Assembly: GCF_002305895.1 (NCBI RefSeq)
Contig: NZ_CP022203.1
Location: 7,536,001 to 7,600,000 of the forward strand
Origin: Corallococcus macrosporus DSM 14697
Lineage (GTDB): Bacteria > Myxococcota > Myxococcia > Myxococcales > Myxococcaceae
Direction: 5' to 3'
DNA length: 64,000 bases
Below are positions 26,125 to 35,473 of this stretch, piece after piece (position 1 is the first letter of the stretch; each line of letters opens with the position of its first letter). The notes under the pieces were generated by a model. It was not told the DNA's origin and ran no database searches. It saw only the letters and a list, made by a program, of their open reading frames with translations. The position numbers and the translations under genes were made by a program.

Positions 26125-26780
26125 GCACGCCGGAAGCGCCGGCCGGGGGAGGTACACTGGGGGCCATGGCGCACCTCTCGCGAGTCCTCACCGTCGTCCT
26201 GGGTGCCGTGCTCGGCGCGCTGGGGGCGTGGGTGTTGCTGAAGCCCGCGTCGCCGTCCCTGCCGGACACGCCGTCCGTCGTGCAGCAGATGCGGGACGTG
26301 GCCCGGCTGGAGACGCTGGAGGTCGCGCTCTACAAGAAGGTGTCCTTCGCGCCGGAGCCCCAGGCCACGGACGCGCTCTGGAAGGACGTGCTGAACTGGG
26401 CGCGGCACGCGCTCCAGAACCCACATGGCCGCGCCATCGTCTTCGCGAACGCGCACCTGGGCTTCGACTTCCAGCGCTTCGACCGCTCCCACCTCCAGGT
26501 GACGGGGACCCGCGTCTACGTGGTGCTGCCGCCCATGGAGGTGAAGGTGGAGCTGCGTCCAGGGGAGACGGAGGTCATCGACTCCAACCTGGACAGCGAG
26601 CAGACGGCGCAGCTCCTGGAGAAGGCCCGCGTCGCCTTCGAGCACGAGGTCCGCGCGGACGGGCGCCTTCAGCGAAAGGCGCGGGAGTCGGCGGAGCGCT
26701 CGCTGCGGGCGCTGCTGCTCACGCTGGGCTACCGCGAGGTGCTGTTCGTGGACCGGCTGCCCGCGGGCACGGCGGGCTGA
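26121..26780 (+). CDS. DUF4230 membrane-anchored protein
   Basis: A 219-residue protein (204 if the ATG at 26166 is used). One N-terminal transmembrane helix (VLTVVLGAVLGALGAWVLL) is followed by a soluble domain: TPSVVQQMRDVARLETLEVALYKKV, then GFDFQRFDRSHLQVTGTRVYVVLPP and TEVIDSNLDSEQTAQLLEKAR, the pattern of DUF4230 proteins of unknown role. The first ATG overlaps the regulator stop; the second has a GGGGG stretch and gives a cleaner signal anchor. Convergent with the TPR protein gene. Confidence 0.7.
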   Translation: MSTPEAPAGGGTLGAMAHLSRVLTVVLGAVLGALGAWVLLKPASPSLPDTPSVVQQMRDVARLETLEVALYKKVSFAPEPQATDALWKDVLNWARHALQNPHGRAIVFANAHLGFDFQRFDRSHLQVTGTRVYVVLPPMEVKVELRPGETEVIDSNLDSEQTAQLLEKARVAFEHEVRADGRLQRKARESAERSLRALLLTLGYREVLFVDRLPAGTAG

Positions 26781-26787
26781 GGCCGGT

Positions 26788-28047
26788 TCACAGTGCGGAC
26801 AGGCCCTCCTCCGTCAGACGGAAGCGGCCAGGGATGCCATCCGGCGAGGGCGACAGCCGCTCCAGCGCTTCACAAGCGGCGACCTCCGACTCGCGGCAGA
26901 CCAGCGCCAGCTCCCGCCGGCCCAGACTCACTCGCAACGGACCTTCTCCCGCGAGCTGCGCCAGCGCCTCGCGCTGCGATGGCAGGAGCAGCCGCGCGGC
27001 GTCATGGCCATCCCCCTCCGCCACGGCCCACAGCCCGGTGAAGGCCTCCGCCAGTCGGACTTCCCCCTGGTCGACGAGCACGGGCCGCACCGGCGCGAGG
27101 CGCGAGGCGAGGTTGCGCCAGGCCGCCGCGTCGGCGGACTCGGGCGTGAGTCCCGCGGAGGCCAGCGCGGACTCGGGCAGGTAGCGCACGAAGTCGGCGT
27201 CCTCCAGGACGTAGAAGAGCGCCAGGCCCGCGGGCCCGGGGCGGTGCAGCGCGCCCACGGCCCGGTGCCCGAAGTCCGCCGGACGCAGTACGGGACGCAG
27301 CCGCGCCTCCAGCGCCGCCCCCTCCGCGCTCAGGCCCGAGGACAGCCCGCCGAGCCGTGACGCCAGCGCCTCCGCGTAGGCGGTGAGCCCCTGCGTGCCC
27401 GGGGACTCCTGATAGGCGGCGTACAGCGAGCCCACGTCCACGCGCCCGACGCCGCCCGTGGCGAGCTTCACGAGCAAGTCCTTCCCCTGCCGCCGGAACA
27501 CCACCCGGGCGCGCCCCAGCGCGGCGGTCAGCGCGGCGGTGAACTCCGGGCGCAGCACCTGCTCCCGCGGAGCGGGCGGAGGCGGCAGGTCCGCGGCCTC
27601 CAGTTCCTCCTTCAACAGCCGGGCCTCGGCATCGAAGGGGTCCCGGGCCAGCGCGTCCGCGACATAGGCGCGGGCCTTGTCCGCCTCACCGCGCCGCAGG
27701 CCCAGCACCGCGAGCACCTTGAGCACCTCCGGGTCATCCGGAGACTGGGCCAGGACGTCGTTCAAGAGCCGCTCGGCGTCACCATGGCGCTCCAGTCCGA
27801 GCAGCGCCCGCGCCAGCCCCAGACGCACGGGCAGGTCGCGCGGGAAGTCGCGCCGCAGGGCCTCCAGCAGGGGCAGGGCCTCACGCTCAGCGCCCGCGTT
27901 GATGAGGGCGTGAGCCAGGGCCAGCCGCAAGGCGGGGCCGGCGCCACGCTGCGCCTCGGCGCGGAGCAGGGCCAGCTCCGCGTCGCTCAGAACCTCACCC
28001 GCCTCCACCTTGCGGCGGACGCGCTCCAAAGTCAGGGGGGCACTCAC
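26788..28047 (-). CDS. TPR protein with DUF1444-like domain
   Basis: A protein of about 419 residues. The N-terminal third contains three to four TPR-like helical pairs (PALRLALAHALINAGAERE, LGLARALLGLERHGDAERL and the like). The C-terminal part resembles DUF1444 proteins: FVRYLPESAL, an ADFGHRAVGALHRPG turn, LFYVLEDADFV, a LLLPSQREAL segment and ELALVCRESE. Function unknown; likely cytoplasmic, since no signal is present. The GTG at 28047 is preferred because extending to 28134 would overlap the divergent toxin gene. Confidence 0.65.
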   Translation of the reverse strand: MSAPLTLERVRRKVEAGEVLSDAELALLRAEAQRGAGPALRLALAHALINAGAEREALPLLEALRRDFPRDLPVRLGLARALLGLERHGDAERLLNDVLAQSPDDPEVLKVLAVLGLRRGEADKARAYVADALARDPFDAEARLLKEELEAADLPPPPAPREQVLRPEFTAALTAALGRARVVFRRQGKDLLVKLATGGVGRVDVGSLYAAYQESPGTQGLTAYAEALASRLGGLSSGLSAEGAALEARLRPVLRPADFGHRAVGALHRPGPAGLALFYVLEDADFVRYLPESALASAGLTPESADAAAWRNLASRLAPVRPVLVDQGEVRLAEAFTGLWAVAEGDGHDAARLLLPSQREALAQLAGEGPLRVSLGRRELALVCRESEVAACEALERLSPSPDGIPGRFRLTEEGLSAL

Positions 28048-28092
28048 CGGCGCGAATCTAACGACCTGCGGGCAACCGCGTGAAGGCGAAGC

Positions 28093-28793
28093 ATGAAGCG
28101 CAGTACCTTCCATTCCCGGACAATGCGAACGCACCTGTCATTCTGGCTCCTGCTGCTCACGGCAACCTGGGCGGGCTGCGCGCCGGTGCCGAAGGCGTCC
28201 CTTCAGCAAGGATGGAGCAACGCAGAGGAGGAGTGCGCCAGGCCCGATGATGACCCATGCGTCTCACTCCTGTGCATGGGCGACGCCTGCGGCTTCTACA
28301 GGTGTCAGGACCTGGGCGGAGTGCTCGAATTCGCGCGCTTCCCGCCGGCGCGCCCCCCGCGGCGGCCGCCGCCCCCGGACGAGGCCCCCGGCGGCACTGG
28401 GGCGGAGGACAGCACCTCCCTCGGGGTGCCGTCATGGTGTTCCCCAATTGGAGTGGCGCCCCCGAGCGCGCCTTCCCAGGCCCACCTCGACTCACGCCCG
28501 GCCGGTGGGAGAAACACCACATCTTCCCGCAGGCGGAGGACCTCGCCCGCTGGTTCGAACGGCAGGGCGTGAAAATCCACGACTACACCATGCCCATTCC
28601 ACGCCACGTCCATCAACGGATTCACCGAGGAGGAGAACGCGGCGGCGATTGGAACAACGCATGGCGCGAGTTCAAGGACGCGAACGAGGGTGCGACACCG
28701 GCCGAGATTTTCAGGCACGCAGGCGAGCTGATTCACCGCTTTGAGCTCATGGGCGGCCCCATTCAGCCCTACTATTCACGCCCCGGAGCATGA
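28093..28793 (+). pseudogene. SitA6-like polymorphic toxin lipoprotein, reading frame broken near 28353
   Basis: Frame 1 from the ATG at 28093 (GAAGG site) encodes a lipoprotein signal ending WAGC, then a Cys-rich SitA6-like N-terminus (CVSLLCMGDACGFYRCQDL) through EFARFPPARPP. The C-terminal toxin half lies in the -1 frame: APGRGPRRHWGGG, MVFPNWSGAPER, and HNH-like EKHHIFPQAEDLARWFERQG with HRRIHRGG-type histidines (HQRIHRGGERGG) to the stop at 28793. The frames meet at the C6 run 28353-28358, which in frame 1 is C_CCC_CCG, a slippery heptamer form; a single base loss, sequencing error or -1 frameshifting are all possible. In myxobacteria SitA lipoproteins pass between cells by outer-membrane exchange. 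The immunity gene starts 6 bp downstream. Confidence 0.72.
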
Positions 28794-28799
28794 GGACGA

Positions 28800-29525
28800 A
28801 TGACGCGTTTCTTCTGGCTGCGCGAAGACTCGACAGTGCAACCCCGCCTCAACGGCAGCCTCAACGCCGCGCACAAATGGGGGCTGCCTGGCCTTGCGGG
28901 ATGCCCGGGCTGCGGCGAGACCTGGGCCAGCTCAGGGCACCAGTACCCCGCTGTCGATTTGTCCGTCCTGCCCGAAGAGCGCGCGTTCCTGAAAGCCAGG
29001 TCCGAGCCATTCAACGAGTTCGCACGGCTCCGGGAATTGGTGCGCCCCCTGGCGCCCTCAGGCGCCCCACTTCCTCCAGGGACGACGTTCGGCCCCCTGA
29101 TGGGAACAGCCTCGGGGCGGTTCGGTCCCTTCGCGTGGCTGGGCAGCAGCCTGTTGCTGATTCGCCACGAAGCGCTGGAGCGACTTCAGGAGGAAGGCAT
29201 CCGCGGACTGCTCGGCGCTCGAACGGAGCTGCGGTTCCGGCAGCAGGACGCCCCCATGCTCCTGGAGCTTCAGCTCGACCCACGTGGCCAGCTCCACGCG
29301 GACTGCCTGCCCCCCGGACTGCCTGCTCGGTGTGCCACCTGTGGACGCCTCGGGCTCCGTCGGCCCGACGAGCCCATCCTCGACGCGGCCTCGCTTCCAG
29401 CGGACGTGGACCTGTTCCGGGTGGGCAACTTCGCCACGATGATTGTCGGCACCGAGCGGTTCATGGAAACGGTGCGCCGCATGGAGCTGGAGGGCATCTC
29501 GTTCCGCGAGCTGCCCACACGCTGA
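28800..29525 (+). CDS. SitI6-like double-CXXCG immunity protein
   Basis: A 241-residue soluble protein with two CXXCG motifs: GCPGCGETW near residues 29-37 and CATCGRLGL near 177-185. This is the hallmark of the myxobacterial double-CXXCG paralogous family that protects from SitA6-type toxins. The Cys pairs probably bind zinc. Other family features are FLKARSEPFNEFARLR, a Pro-Leu loop (LPPGTTFGPLMG) and a C-terminal ERFMETVRRMELEGISFREL. The ATG at 28800 has a GAGGA site and lies directly after the toxin stop. The gene appears intact even though the toxin frame is broken. Confidence 0.85.
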   Translation: MTRFFWLREDSTVQPRLNGSLNAAHKWGLPGLAGCPGCGETWASSGHQYPAVDLSVLPEERAFLKARSEPFNEFARLRELVRPLAPSGAPLPPGTTFGPLMGTASGRFGPFAWLGSSLLLIRHEALERLQEEGIRGLLGARTELRFRQQDAPMLLELQLDPRGQLHADCLPPGLPARCATCGRLGLRRPDEPILDAASLPADVDLFRVGNFATMIVGTERFMETVRRMELEGISFRELPTR

Positions 29526-29539
29526 GGAAGCACGACCCC

Positions 29540-29782
29540 TCAGTGCCTGCTCGGCTGCTGCGGCTCCTGCATGGGCATGGCGCGTCCGATGCCGGCCGAG
29601 GGCTCCTCGTCCTCGAGCAGGCCGCGAATCATCTCGCGCAGCTCGGCGGAGTCCTCGTGGCCATGCGCGGAGACCGCGTGCGCGACAGCCGCGTTGAAGA
29701 CCTCGTCCTCCTCGCCGGAAATCGTCAGCGTGCAGTGGATGTCGCTGGGCGCCTTCCGGCAGTCCATCGTCTTGCGTGACAT
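29540..29782 (-). CDS. Small DUF1059 protein
   Basis: An 80-residue protein. The ATG at 29782 is preceded by GGAGGAG at good spacing. MDCRKAPSDIHCTLTISGEEDEVFNAA matches the DUF1059 pattern (Cys-rich start, then a helix ending VAHAVSAHGHEDSAELREMI). Small DUF1059 proteins are of unknown function, often stress-linked. The last 20 residues (P/Q/M-rich) are not part of the domain. Convergent with the immunity gene. Confidence 0.7.
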   Translation of the reverse strand: MSRKTMDCRKAPSDIHCTLTISGEEDEVFNAAVAHAVSAHGHEDSAELREMIRGLLEDEEPSAGIGRAMPMQEPQQPSRH

Positions 29783-29843
29783 GGTGGTGTCTCCTCCTGC
29801 TTCACAGGTGGACACCCCCGCCCACCATGACAAGAGAAGGGCA

Positions 29844-29864
29844 GGCAGCCAACGCCCGGCTGCC
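29844..29864 (-). terminator. Stem-loop upstream of DUF1059 gene
   Basis: GGCAGCC (29844-29850) / GGCTGCC (29858-29864) form a 7-bp stem with a 7-nt loop in the gap between the DUF1059 start and the protease gene's end. On neither strand is there a real U-run, so it may be an mRNA leader hairpin rather than a terminator. Confidence 0.25.
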
Positions 29865-29910
29865 GTGCCCCCCCCCGTCACCGCCCCGCCCGTGTCAGGC
29901 GGAGCGACGG

Positions 29911-32106
29911 CTACTGCTTCGGCTTCGGCTCGCCGAAGGCGTAGATGTCGTAGCCGATGCCGCCCAGGCTCTCACGGTCCGGCGCGTCCTGGTCGAACTG
30001 CACGAACTCCAGGCGGTAGGGCTCCTCGGTGGCGTCCGCCGAGCGCTCGAAGCGCACCCGCACCTGGTGCTCCTCGCGGAACGCCAGCGGCAGGCCGTGG
30101 AACACCCCGCCTTCGGGCGAGGTGACCTCGAAGGTGCCCTCCTGGTTCACCATCTCCAGGCCCTCGGCCCTGCCACCGGCCTCCAGCCAGCCCTTGAACA
30201 GTGCCTCCGGCAGCCGCACCAGCACGCGGCCCGCCTTCACCGGGAAGGGCCGGCCAAGCTCCGCCTCCGGCACGCGCACGGCCAGGCTCAACGCCCGGAC
30301 GTTCCGGTGCACGTTGCGGACGATGAAGTGAATCTCCGACGAGCCCGACTCCAGGTCCACGATGTTCACGTTGCGCCAGATGATGTTGTTGTTCTGGCGG
30401 ACGTTGGTGCCGATGTCCGTCCCCTCCAGGAAGGACATCGGGTCGAACGCGGACTCCCAGCGCGCCACCAGGCAGTAGTGCCCTTCGCCCGGCAGGCCGC
30501 TCCAGGGGACCATGGCGATGTGCGTGTCCGCGGGGAAGCCGTTGATGGGGAGGTCACCGAACTGCGTCCAGTCCGAGTCCCAGTCCAGGCCGGTGGACGC
30601 GTTCGCGTAGTACAGCTTGAGCCGTCCGGAGGCGCCCGGGCGCGGCCCGCCGTGCAGCTTCACATAGACGTAGTTCGTGGCGCCCAGCTCCGGGTTCTGG
30701 TGGACGTGCGGGTTGGCGACGCCGTCCGGGTTGCGGCGAATCCAGATGTAGGGGCTGGCCCACATGTCCTGGCCCGCGGTGGCCGCGTCCGGCTCCAGGC
30801 CGGTGTCGGACCAGGTGTCGCGCATCCAGACGTCATACGGGTCCGGGCAGGCGGCGCTGCGCAGCGCGCACTGCGGGAGCAGCGAGCCCAGGTGGCTGAT
30901 GATGGAGGTGATGGGCACGCCGCGGTTGGGGCAGTTGGCGCAGTGGTGCAGCGCGACGACGCGGTGGTCCGAGTTCGCGATGACCGGCGAGCCCGACGAG
31001 CCCCCCTGCGTGTCCGCGTAGTAGCCGATGTCCAGCGGGCCGCCCGGCGAGCACGCGGGGCGGTTGAGGGCGAAGACCTCCGCGAAGCCCGAGGCGTCCG
31101 ACACGTGCGTGGAGTTGCGCGCGATGTACTTGCCCCACGCGGCGGGGTGCTGGGGAATGTAGATGCGCTCGTCCACCACCGCGGTGGCGTTGCGGAGCTG
31201 GAGGTAGCCGTACGTGGCCGTGGGGTTGGTGGGCAGGCGCACCAGGGCGTAGTCGCGCGGCGCGTCCACGGCGATGAGCGTGGAGGTCGTGGCCACCACC
31301 GTGCCCGGACAGGCGAGCCCGAAGTTGCACGTGGAGGAACAGGAGGCGCCCTCCGCCATGAACTCGAAGTCGGTGTTGGCCGCGTCAGTCGCGTTGGCGA
31401 TGCAGTGCTCGTTGGTCATCACGTGGCCCTGGTTGCCCACGAGCCAGCCGGTGCACGCCCCGCTGCCGTTGATGAGCAGGCGGGCCACCGCGCGCGAGTG
31501 CTTGTACTGGCGCGGGTCCGCCCCCTGGTAGCAGCGCGCGTTGCGCGAGTCGTCCGTGCCGCAGAGGGCCTTGTTGTCCTTGTCCTCGTCGCCCAGCGCC
31601 GCCAGGTTGGCGAAGCCGCGCGCGAACCGGTCGATGGCGTAGCCGGACTTCGCGCGGCCGCCCACGCTCCACAGCTCGACGATGGCGACGTCGCCGGAGA
31701 TGTGGCCGCTCCAGAAGCCCTCCCGCAGGGGCGCCTTGCCGTCGCCCTTGCCGAAGCCCTCGTAGCGGTACTCGCGCGAGCCGTCCGGCGCGCGGACGAT
31801 GACGTAATCCCCCGGCGCCAGCGCGAACTGGCTGAAGTGCGGCGCGATGTACGTGGCGCCCGGGCTGCTGATGCGGTCCGTCCAGGACAGCTCCGCCTTG
31901 GCGCGGACGCCCTCCGGCCGCGCCGCGGGTTGGCGCGACTTGAAGCTGGAGACGACGTCCTCGCCAACCTTCACGCGCCCCTGCGCGTCCCGCTGCAGGG
32001 GAGGTTGTGATGTACGGCCCTCGCAGACCGCGCTCTCTTCCGCCATGGCACCGCCGCCGGCCAGCAGCATTCCGGCCAGCAGCAGGCCGCTCAGATTGAC
32101 TCTCAC
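29911..32106 (-). CDS. Large secreted trypsin-like serine protease
   Basis: A predicted exported S1-type protease of about 731 residues. The GTG at 32106 begins a signal peptide (VNLSGLLLAGMLLAGGGAMA). The catalytic triad is visible: His in MTNEHCIA, Asp in DAPRDYALVRL, Ser in GGSSGSPVIA, with several Cys pairs in the domain (CSSTCNFGLAC, HHCANCP). A region before the protease domain (about 40-190) looks like a pro- or accessory domain. The C-terminal 300 residues (from about 420) are beta-rich with YVYVKLHGGP and HFIVRNVHRNV, resembling adhesion or reprolysin-associated extensions. Myxobacterial predation uses such proteases; the substrate is unknown. Confidence 0.82.
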   Translation of the reverse strand: MRVNLSGLLLAGMLLAGGGAMAEESAVCEGRTSQPPLQRDAQGRVKVGEDVVSSFKSRQPAARPEGVRAKAELSWTDRISSPGATYIAPHFSQFALAPGDYVIVRAPDGSREYRYEGFGKGDGKAPLREGFWSGHISGDVAIVELWSVGGRAKSGYAIDRFARGFANLAALGDEDKDNKALCGTDDSRNARCYQGADPRQYKHSRAVARLLINGSGACTGWLVGNQGHVMTNEHCIANATDAANTDFEFMAEGASCSSTCNFGLACPGTVVATTSTLIAVDAPRDYALVRLPTNPTATYGYLQLRNATAVVDERIYIPQHPAAWGKYIARNSTHVSDASGFAEVFALNRPACSPGGPLDIGYYADTQGGSSGSPVIANSDHRVVALHHCANCPNRGVPITSIISHLGSLLPQCALRSAACPDPYDVWMRDTWSDTGLEPDAATAGQDMWASPYIWIRRNPDGVANPHVHQNPELGATNYVYVKLHGGPRPGASGRLKLYYANASTGLDWDSDWTQFGDLPINGFPADTHIAMVPWSGLPGEGHYCLVARWESAFDPMSFLEGTDIGTNVRQNNNIIWRNVNIVDLESGSSEIHFIVRNVHRNVRALSLAVRVPEAELGRPFPVKAGRVLVRLPEALFKGWLEAGGRAEGLEMVNQEGTFEVTSPEGGVFHGLPLAFREEHQVRVRFERSADATEEPYRLEFVQFDQDAPDRESLGGIGYDIYAFGEPKPKQ

Positions 32107-32386
32107 GCAGAACCTCGTGGGGTGGGGCAACCGCCGGGGGTGGACGCCCGAATCAGGACCGCGGGCACCGGCGGGAGCGCGGACCCGGAGCAAGCCGCGA
32201 GCCACACTCTCAGTTTCAGACACACGGCGAGATTGCGTTGCGGTGGCGTCTTTTCGCTAGAAGTCCGGGGGCTTCCACGAAGAAGCAGCGCGGGCGTGTG
32301 ACGGCCTCCGCAACACTTTGAGTGAAAAATGTAGCCCCAAGGGTTACCGGAGGGCGGGAGGCGCCACGACGTCCCGTCCGCGTCGC

Positions 32387-34426
32387 TCAGGCGGGCGGCG
32401 CGGCCCCCGAGGGGTTCGGACCATTGTCGGGCATATCGGTATCCGCCTGCCCCAGGAAGTCGTCCAGGGCGCCCACGTCGATGGGCTTGCGGAACACGGC
32501 GTCCACCAGCGCCAGGTTGGAGCGGTTCTGCCCCCGCACGTCCATGCCGGTGACGATGGCCAGCAGCGCCTGCGGAGACTTCTTGCGCAGCTCGCGGGCC
32601 AGCTCCCAGCCGCTCATCTCCGGCATCACCGCGTCCAGCAGCGCGGCGTCGTAGCGGCGGCGGTCCCACATCCCCAGCGCCACCGCCGGGCTGTGGGCCA
32701 CCTGCACCTCGTAGCCCTCCTCGCCCAGCACCTCCGCCATCATCCGCGCGTTGTCGAGGTCGTCGTCCACCACCAGCACCCGGCGCGTCTGCTGGAAGCG
32801 CCGGGGCCCCGCCGGCCGCATCACCTCCGCGCGCGCCGGCTCCGGACGAGGCGCGGTGGCCGTGACGCCGTCATGCGCGCGGGGCAGCCGCACCACGAAG
32901 GCCGTGCCCGAACCGGAGGGCGGCACCTCCGCCGTCAGCTCGCCGCCCCAGCGCTCCACCTGCGCCCGCGCCACCGCCAGGAACAGGGAGAGCTGCGGCG
33001 CGCCCGCGTCCCTGCGCAGCGGGTCGAACAGCCGCGCCAGCTCATCGGGCGCGTAGGGCGTGCCCTCGTCCTCGATGCGCAGCGTCAGCCACGCAGCCCC
33101 ATCCGCGCGCGTGGAGACGTGCAGCCGGCCTCCGGCCTCCATCCGGTCTCTGGCGACGAGCAGCAGGTTCACCACCAGCTCGCGGAAGAAGCCCGTGTCC
33201 GCGCGCACGTTGCCGGACCCGCCCAGGTCCAGGTCCACGTACACGGGGTGCTCGCGCTGCTCCAGCTCGCCTCGCGCCAGCTCCAGCGCCTCGCGCACCG
33301 TCTGGTCCACCGGCACGTCGGTGGGCTGCTCCTGGGTGCGCTGGATGTTGAACTCCTGGAGCCGGGCCACCAGCTCGCCAATCTGCTGCACCGTCTTGTC
33401 GAGCGCCTCCAGGTGCTCGGGCTTGAACTCGCGCTGCAGCAGGGTGATGCGCAGCCGCAGCACGTTGAGGAAGTTGTTGAGCGCGTGCGCCGCGCCGCTG
33501 GCGAGCTGCCCCAGCGCCTGCTGGCGGGTGCGCTGCAAGAGCCGCCCCTGCAGCCGGCGCAGCTCCCCGTGCGCGCTCTGGAGCGCCTTCGTCTTGTTCA
33601 CCGCCTCCGTGCGGTCGGTGAAGGTCTGGATGGCGCCGGCCAGCTCGCCCTCCTCTTCCCAGACGGGCGTGGCGCTCAGCTCCAGCGTGGCGGTGTCCCC
33701 GCCGGGGCGCTCCACCACCATCATCACCCCGCGCACCGGGCCCTTCTCCTTGAGGGCGCGGAGGAAGGGCATGTCGGCCAGCTTGAAGGGCTCGCCCGTG
33801 AGGTGGCGCGCGTTCACCTGCGTCAGCACGGGGGTGATGGTGCTCGCCGCCCGGGCGCCCACCACCGCGCGCATGGGCACGCCCATGAGCCGGCTCACCG
33901 GCGGCGTGGCGAAGGAGACGGTGCCGTCCACCTCCGCCAGCATGATGCCCACGTCCACCTGGTTGAGCACCGACTCCATCACCGCCGCTTCGCGGAAGCG
34001 CACCTCCTCCGTCTTCAGGATGCGCGCGTAGGACGCCTGGGCCGCGGCGTCCGCCTCCCACACCAGCTCCGCCATGAGCTCGGCGACCTCGGGCTCGATG
34101 AAGCCGCCGTTGCGCCGCGCGTAGACGTGCAGCATCACCTCTTCCAGGGACTTGAACTCGCGTGACAGGTCCTCGGGGTCGAAGTTCTGGCTGTAGCGGA
34201 AGGCGCCGTGCGGGCGGACCACCTCCGGCCAGAGCCGGACGGCGTCCTCCGGCCGGTCCCTGAGCAGGCGGGCCAGCTCGTCCAGCAGCCGGCGCAACGG
34301 AGCGCGCAAGTCCCTCCCGGGGACCTCCACGTCATAGGTCTCCGCGCGCAGGCGCTTGGCCCACAGGCGCGCCACGCGCTCGCGCTCCTCCTGGAGGAGG
34401 TCGGACAGGGCCTGGATGGAATTCAC
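32387..34426 (-). CDS. PAS sensor kinase-like protein with degenerate ATPase domain and intact receiver
   Basis: A 679-residue soluble protein. The N-terminal helical region (1-150, with LLDELARLLRDRPEDAV) resembles RsbRD-type sensors. A PAS domain follows (about 165-285, VESVLNQVDVGIMLAEVDG), then HisKA with His314 in GAAHALNNFL. The HATPase region is degenerate: the N-box reads NLLLVARD, with Val424 where Asn belongs, and the GLGL box reads PQLSLFLA. The C-terminal receiver (about 550-665) looks fully functional: VVDDDLDN, phospho-acceptor Asp598 in LLDAVMPEM, TGM and FRKP. It may act as a phosphoryl-sink or scaffold. The start is probably the GTG at 34426; upstream extension is improbable. 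Confidence 0.78.
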   Translation of the reverse strand: MNSIQALSDLLQEERERVARLWAKRLRAETYDVEVPGRDLRAPLRRLLDELARLLRDRPEDAVRLWPEVVRPHGAFRYSQNFDPEDLSREFKSLEEVMLHVYARRNGGFIEPEVAELMAELVWEADAAAQASYARILKTEEVRFREAAVMESVLNQVDVGIMLAEVDGTVSFATPPVSRLMGVPMRAVVGARAASTITPVLTQVNARHLTGEPFKLADMPFLRALKEKGPVRGVMMVVERPGGDTATLELSATPVWEEEGELAGAIQTFTDRTEAVNKTKALQSAHGELRRLQGRLLQRTRQQALGQLASGAAHALNNFLNVLRLRITLLQREFKPEHLEALDKTVQQIGELVARLQEFNIQRTQEQPTDVPVDQTVREALELARGELEQREHPVYVDLDLGGSGNVRADTGFFRELVVNLLLVARDRMEAGGRLHVSTRADGAAWLTLRIEDEGTPYAPDELARLFDPLRRDAGAPQLSLFLAVARAQVERWGGELTAEVPPSGSGTAFVVRLPRAHDGVTATAPRPEPARAEVMRPAGPRRFQQTRRVLVVDDDLDNARMMAEVLGEEGYEVQVAHSPAVALGMWDRRRYDAALLDAVMPEMSGWELARELRKKSPQALLAIVTGMDVRGQNRSNLALVDAVFRKPIDVGALDDFLGQADTDMPDNGPNPSGAAPPA

Positions 34427-34559
34427 GGCGGGCACGTTCAAGTCAGCAAGCTGTTCATGCCCGCCCGCCTTGGCCACCCGGGCGCCCGCCCGCCTGCCTG
34501 CCGCCAGCACCCGTGCCGCATTGCAAACGCCCACTGCCCAGCCCACCTTCCGGGGAAGG

Positions 34560-35330
34560 ATGGCCGTGCGCGAACGCGACAAGAACGATGTGCTGGAATC
34601 GCCTTGGCTGTCCCAGCAGGCGATGGCGCAGCTTTTCCGGGGGGAGCTGAGCCGCTCCGACACCTGGCGCACGCGCCTGGACACCACCACCAACTGGGCG
34701 CTCACGACGACGGCGGCGGTCATCTCCTTCGGCTTCGCCTCCACGCAGAGCTCCCACGTCACCTTCCTCGTGGGCATCTGGATGGTGGTGTCCTTCCTCC
34801 TCATCGAGGCGCGGCGGTACCGCTACTACGACTTGTGGAACCGCCGGGTGCGCCTGCTGGAGGACGGGTGGTGGGCGCCCATGCTCCGCCGCGAGCCCGT
34901 GGACCCGGACGCCCTGCGCGAGCTGGCCCTGGAGCTGGAGCGGCCGCAAATCCAGCTATCCCTCTTCTCCGCCATCTCCACCCGGCTCAACCGCGCCTAC
35001 GGGCCCATCCTGATGGTCCTGATGATGACGTGGTTCGTGAAGGTCTACAGCCACCCGAAGCCGCCGGTGGACCTGGACGAGTTCCTGGCGAGGGCCCGGG
35101 TGGCCTGGATTCCCGGCGAGGCGGTGACGGCCATCCTGCTGATGCTCACCCTGACGGCGTCCTACCTGTTCCTGTCGTCCTTCTTCATCCGGGCGCCCCT
35201 GGGCGAGCTGCGGACCCGGCCCCGGGGCCGCCGGGCGGCCCTGTGGGAGTCCTTCTACCGGCCCTACGCCATCCACACCCGGCGCAGGCCCACCCGGCGC
35301 CCGCGTCCGTCCGCCTCGTCCGAGCACTGA
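34560..35330 (+). CDS. DUF2270 integral membrane protein
   Basis: A 256-residue protein of the DUF2270 type. Four hydrophobic segments are evident: TTTAAVISFGFAST, FLVGIWMVVSFLLIE, YGPILMVLMMTWFV and AILLMLTLTASYLFLSSFF. Conserved ARRYRYYDLWNRRVRLLEDGWWAPMLR sits between helices 2 and 3. The C-terminus is basic. Function unknown. The ATG at 34560 abuts a GGGGAAGG site and the GTG at 34566 is an alternative with better spacing. Divergent from the PAS kinase-like gene. Confidence 0.8.
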   Translation: MAVRERDKNDVLESPWLSQQAMAQLFRGELSRSDTWRTRLDTTTNWALTTTAAVISFGFASTQSSHVTFLVGIWMVVSFLLIEARRYRYYDLWNRRVRLLEDGWWAPMLRREPVDPDALRELALELERPQIQLSLFSAISTRLNRAYGPILMVLMMTWFVKVYSHPKPPVDLDEFLARARVAWIPGEAVTAILLMLTLTASYLFLSSFFIRAPLGELRTRPRGRRAALWESFYRPYAIHTRRRPTRRPRPSASSEH

Positions 35331-35473
35331 CACCTGGAGCGGCGGCCTCCCTGGCGGGGAGCCGACCGGGAGGGCCAGGGGTGTGCCTTCCTCATGGCCC
35401 CCATGCCTCCGGCTGAATGCCGGGTGTTTTCGTTCTTCCGACGCCAGGAAAATTGTGCTGTGAATCCGCACCC

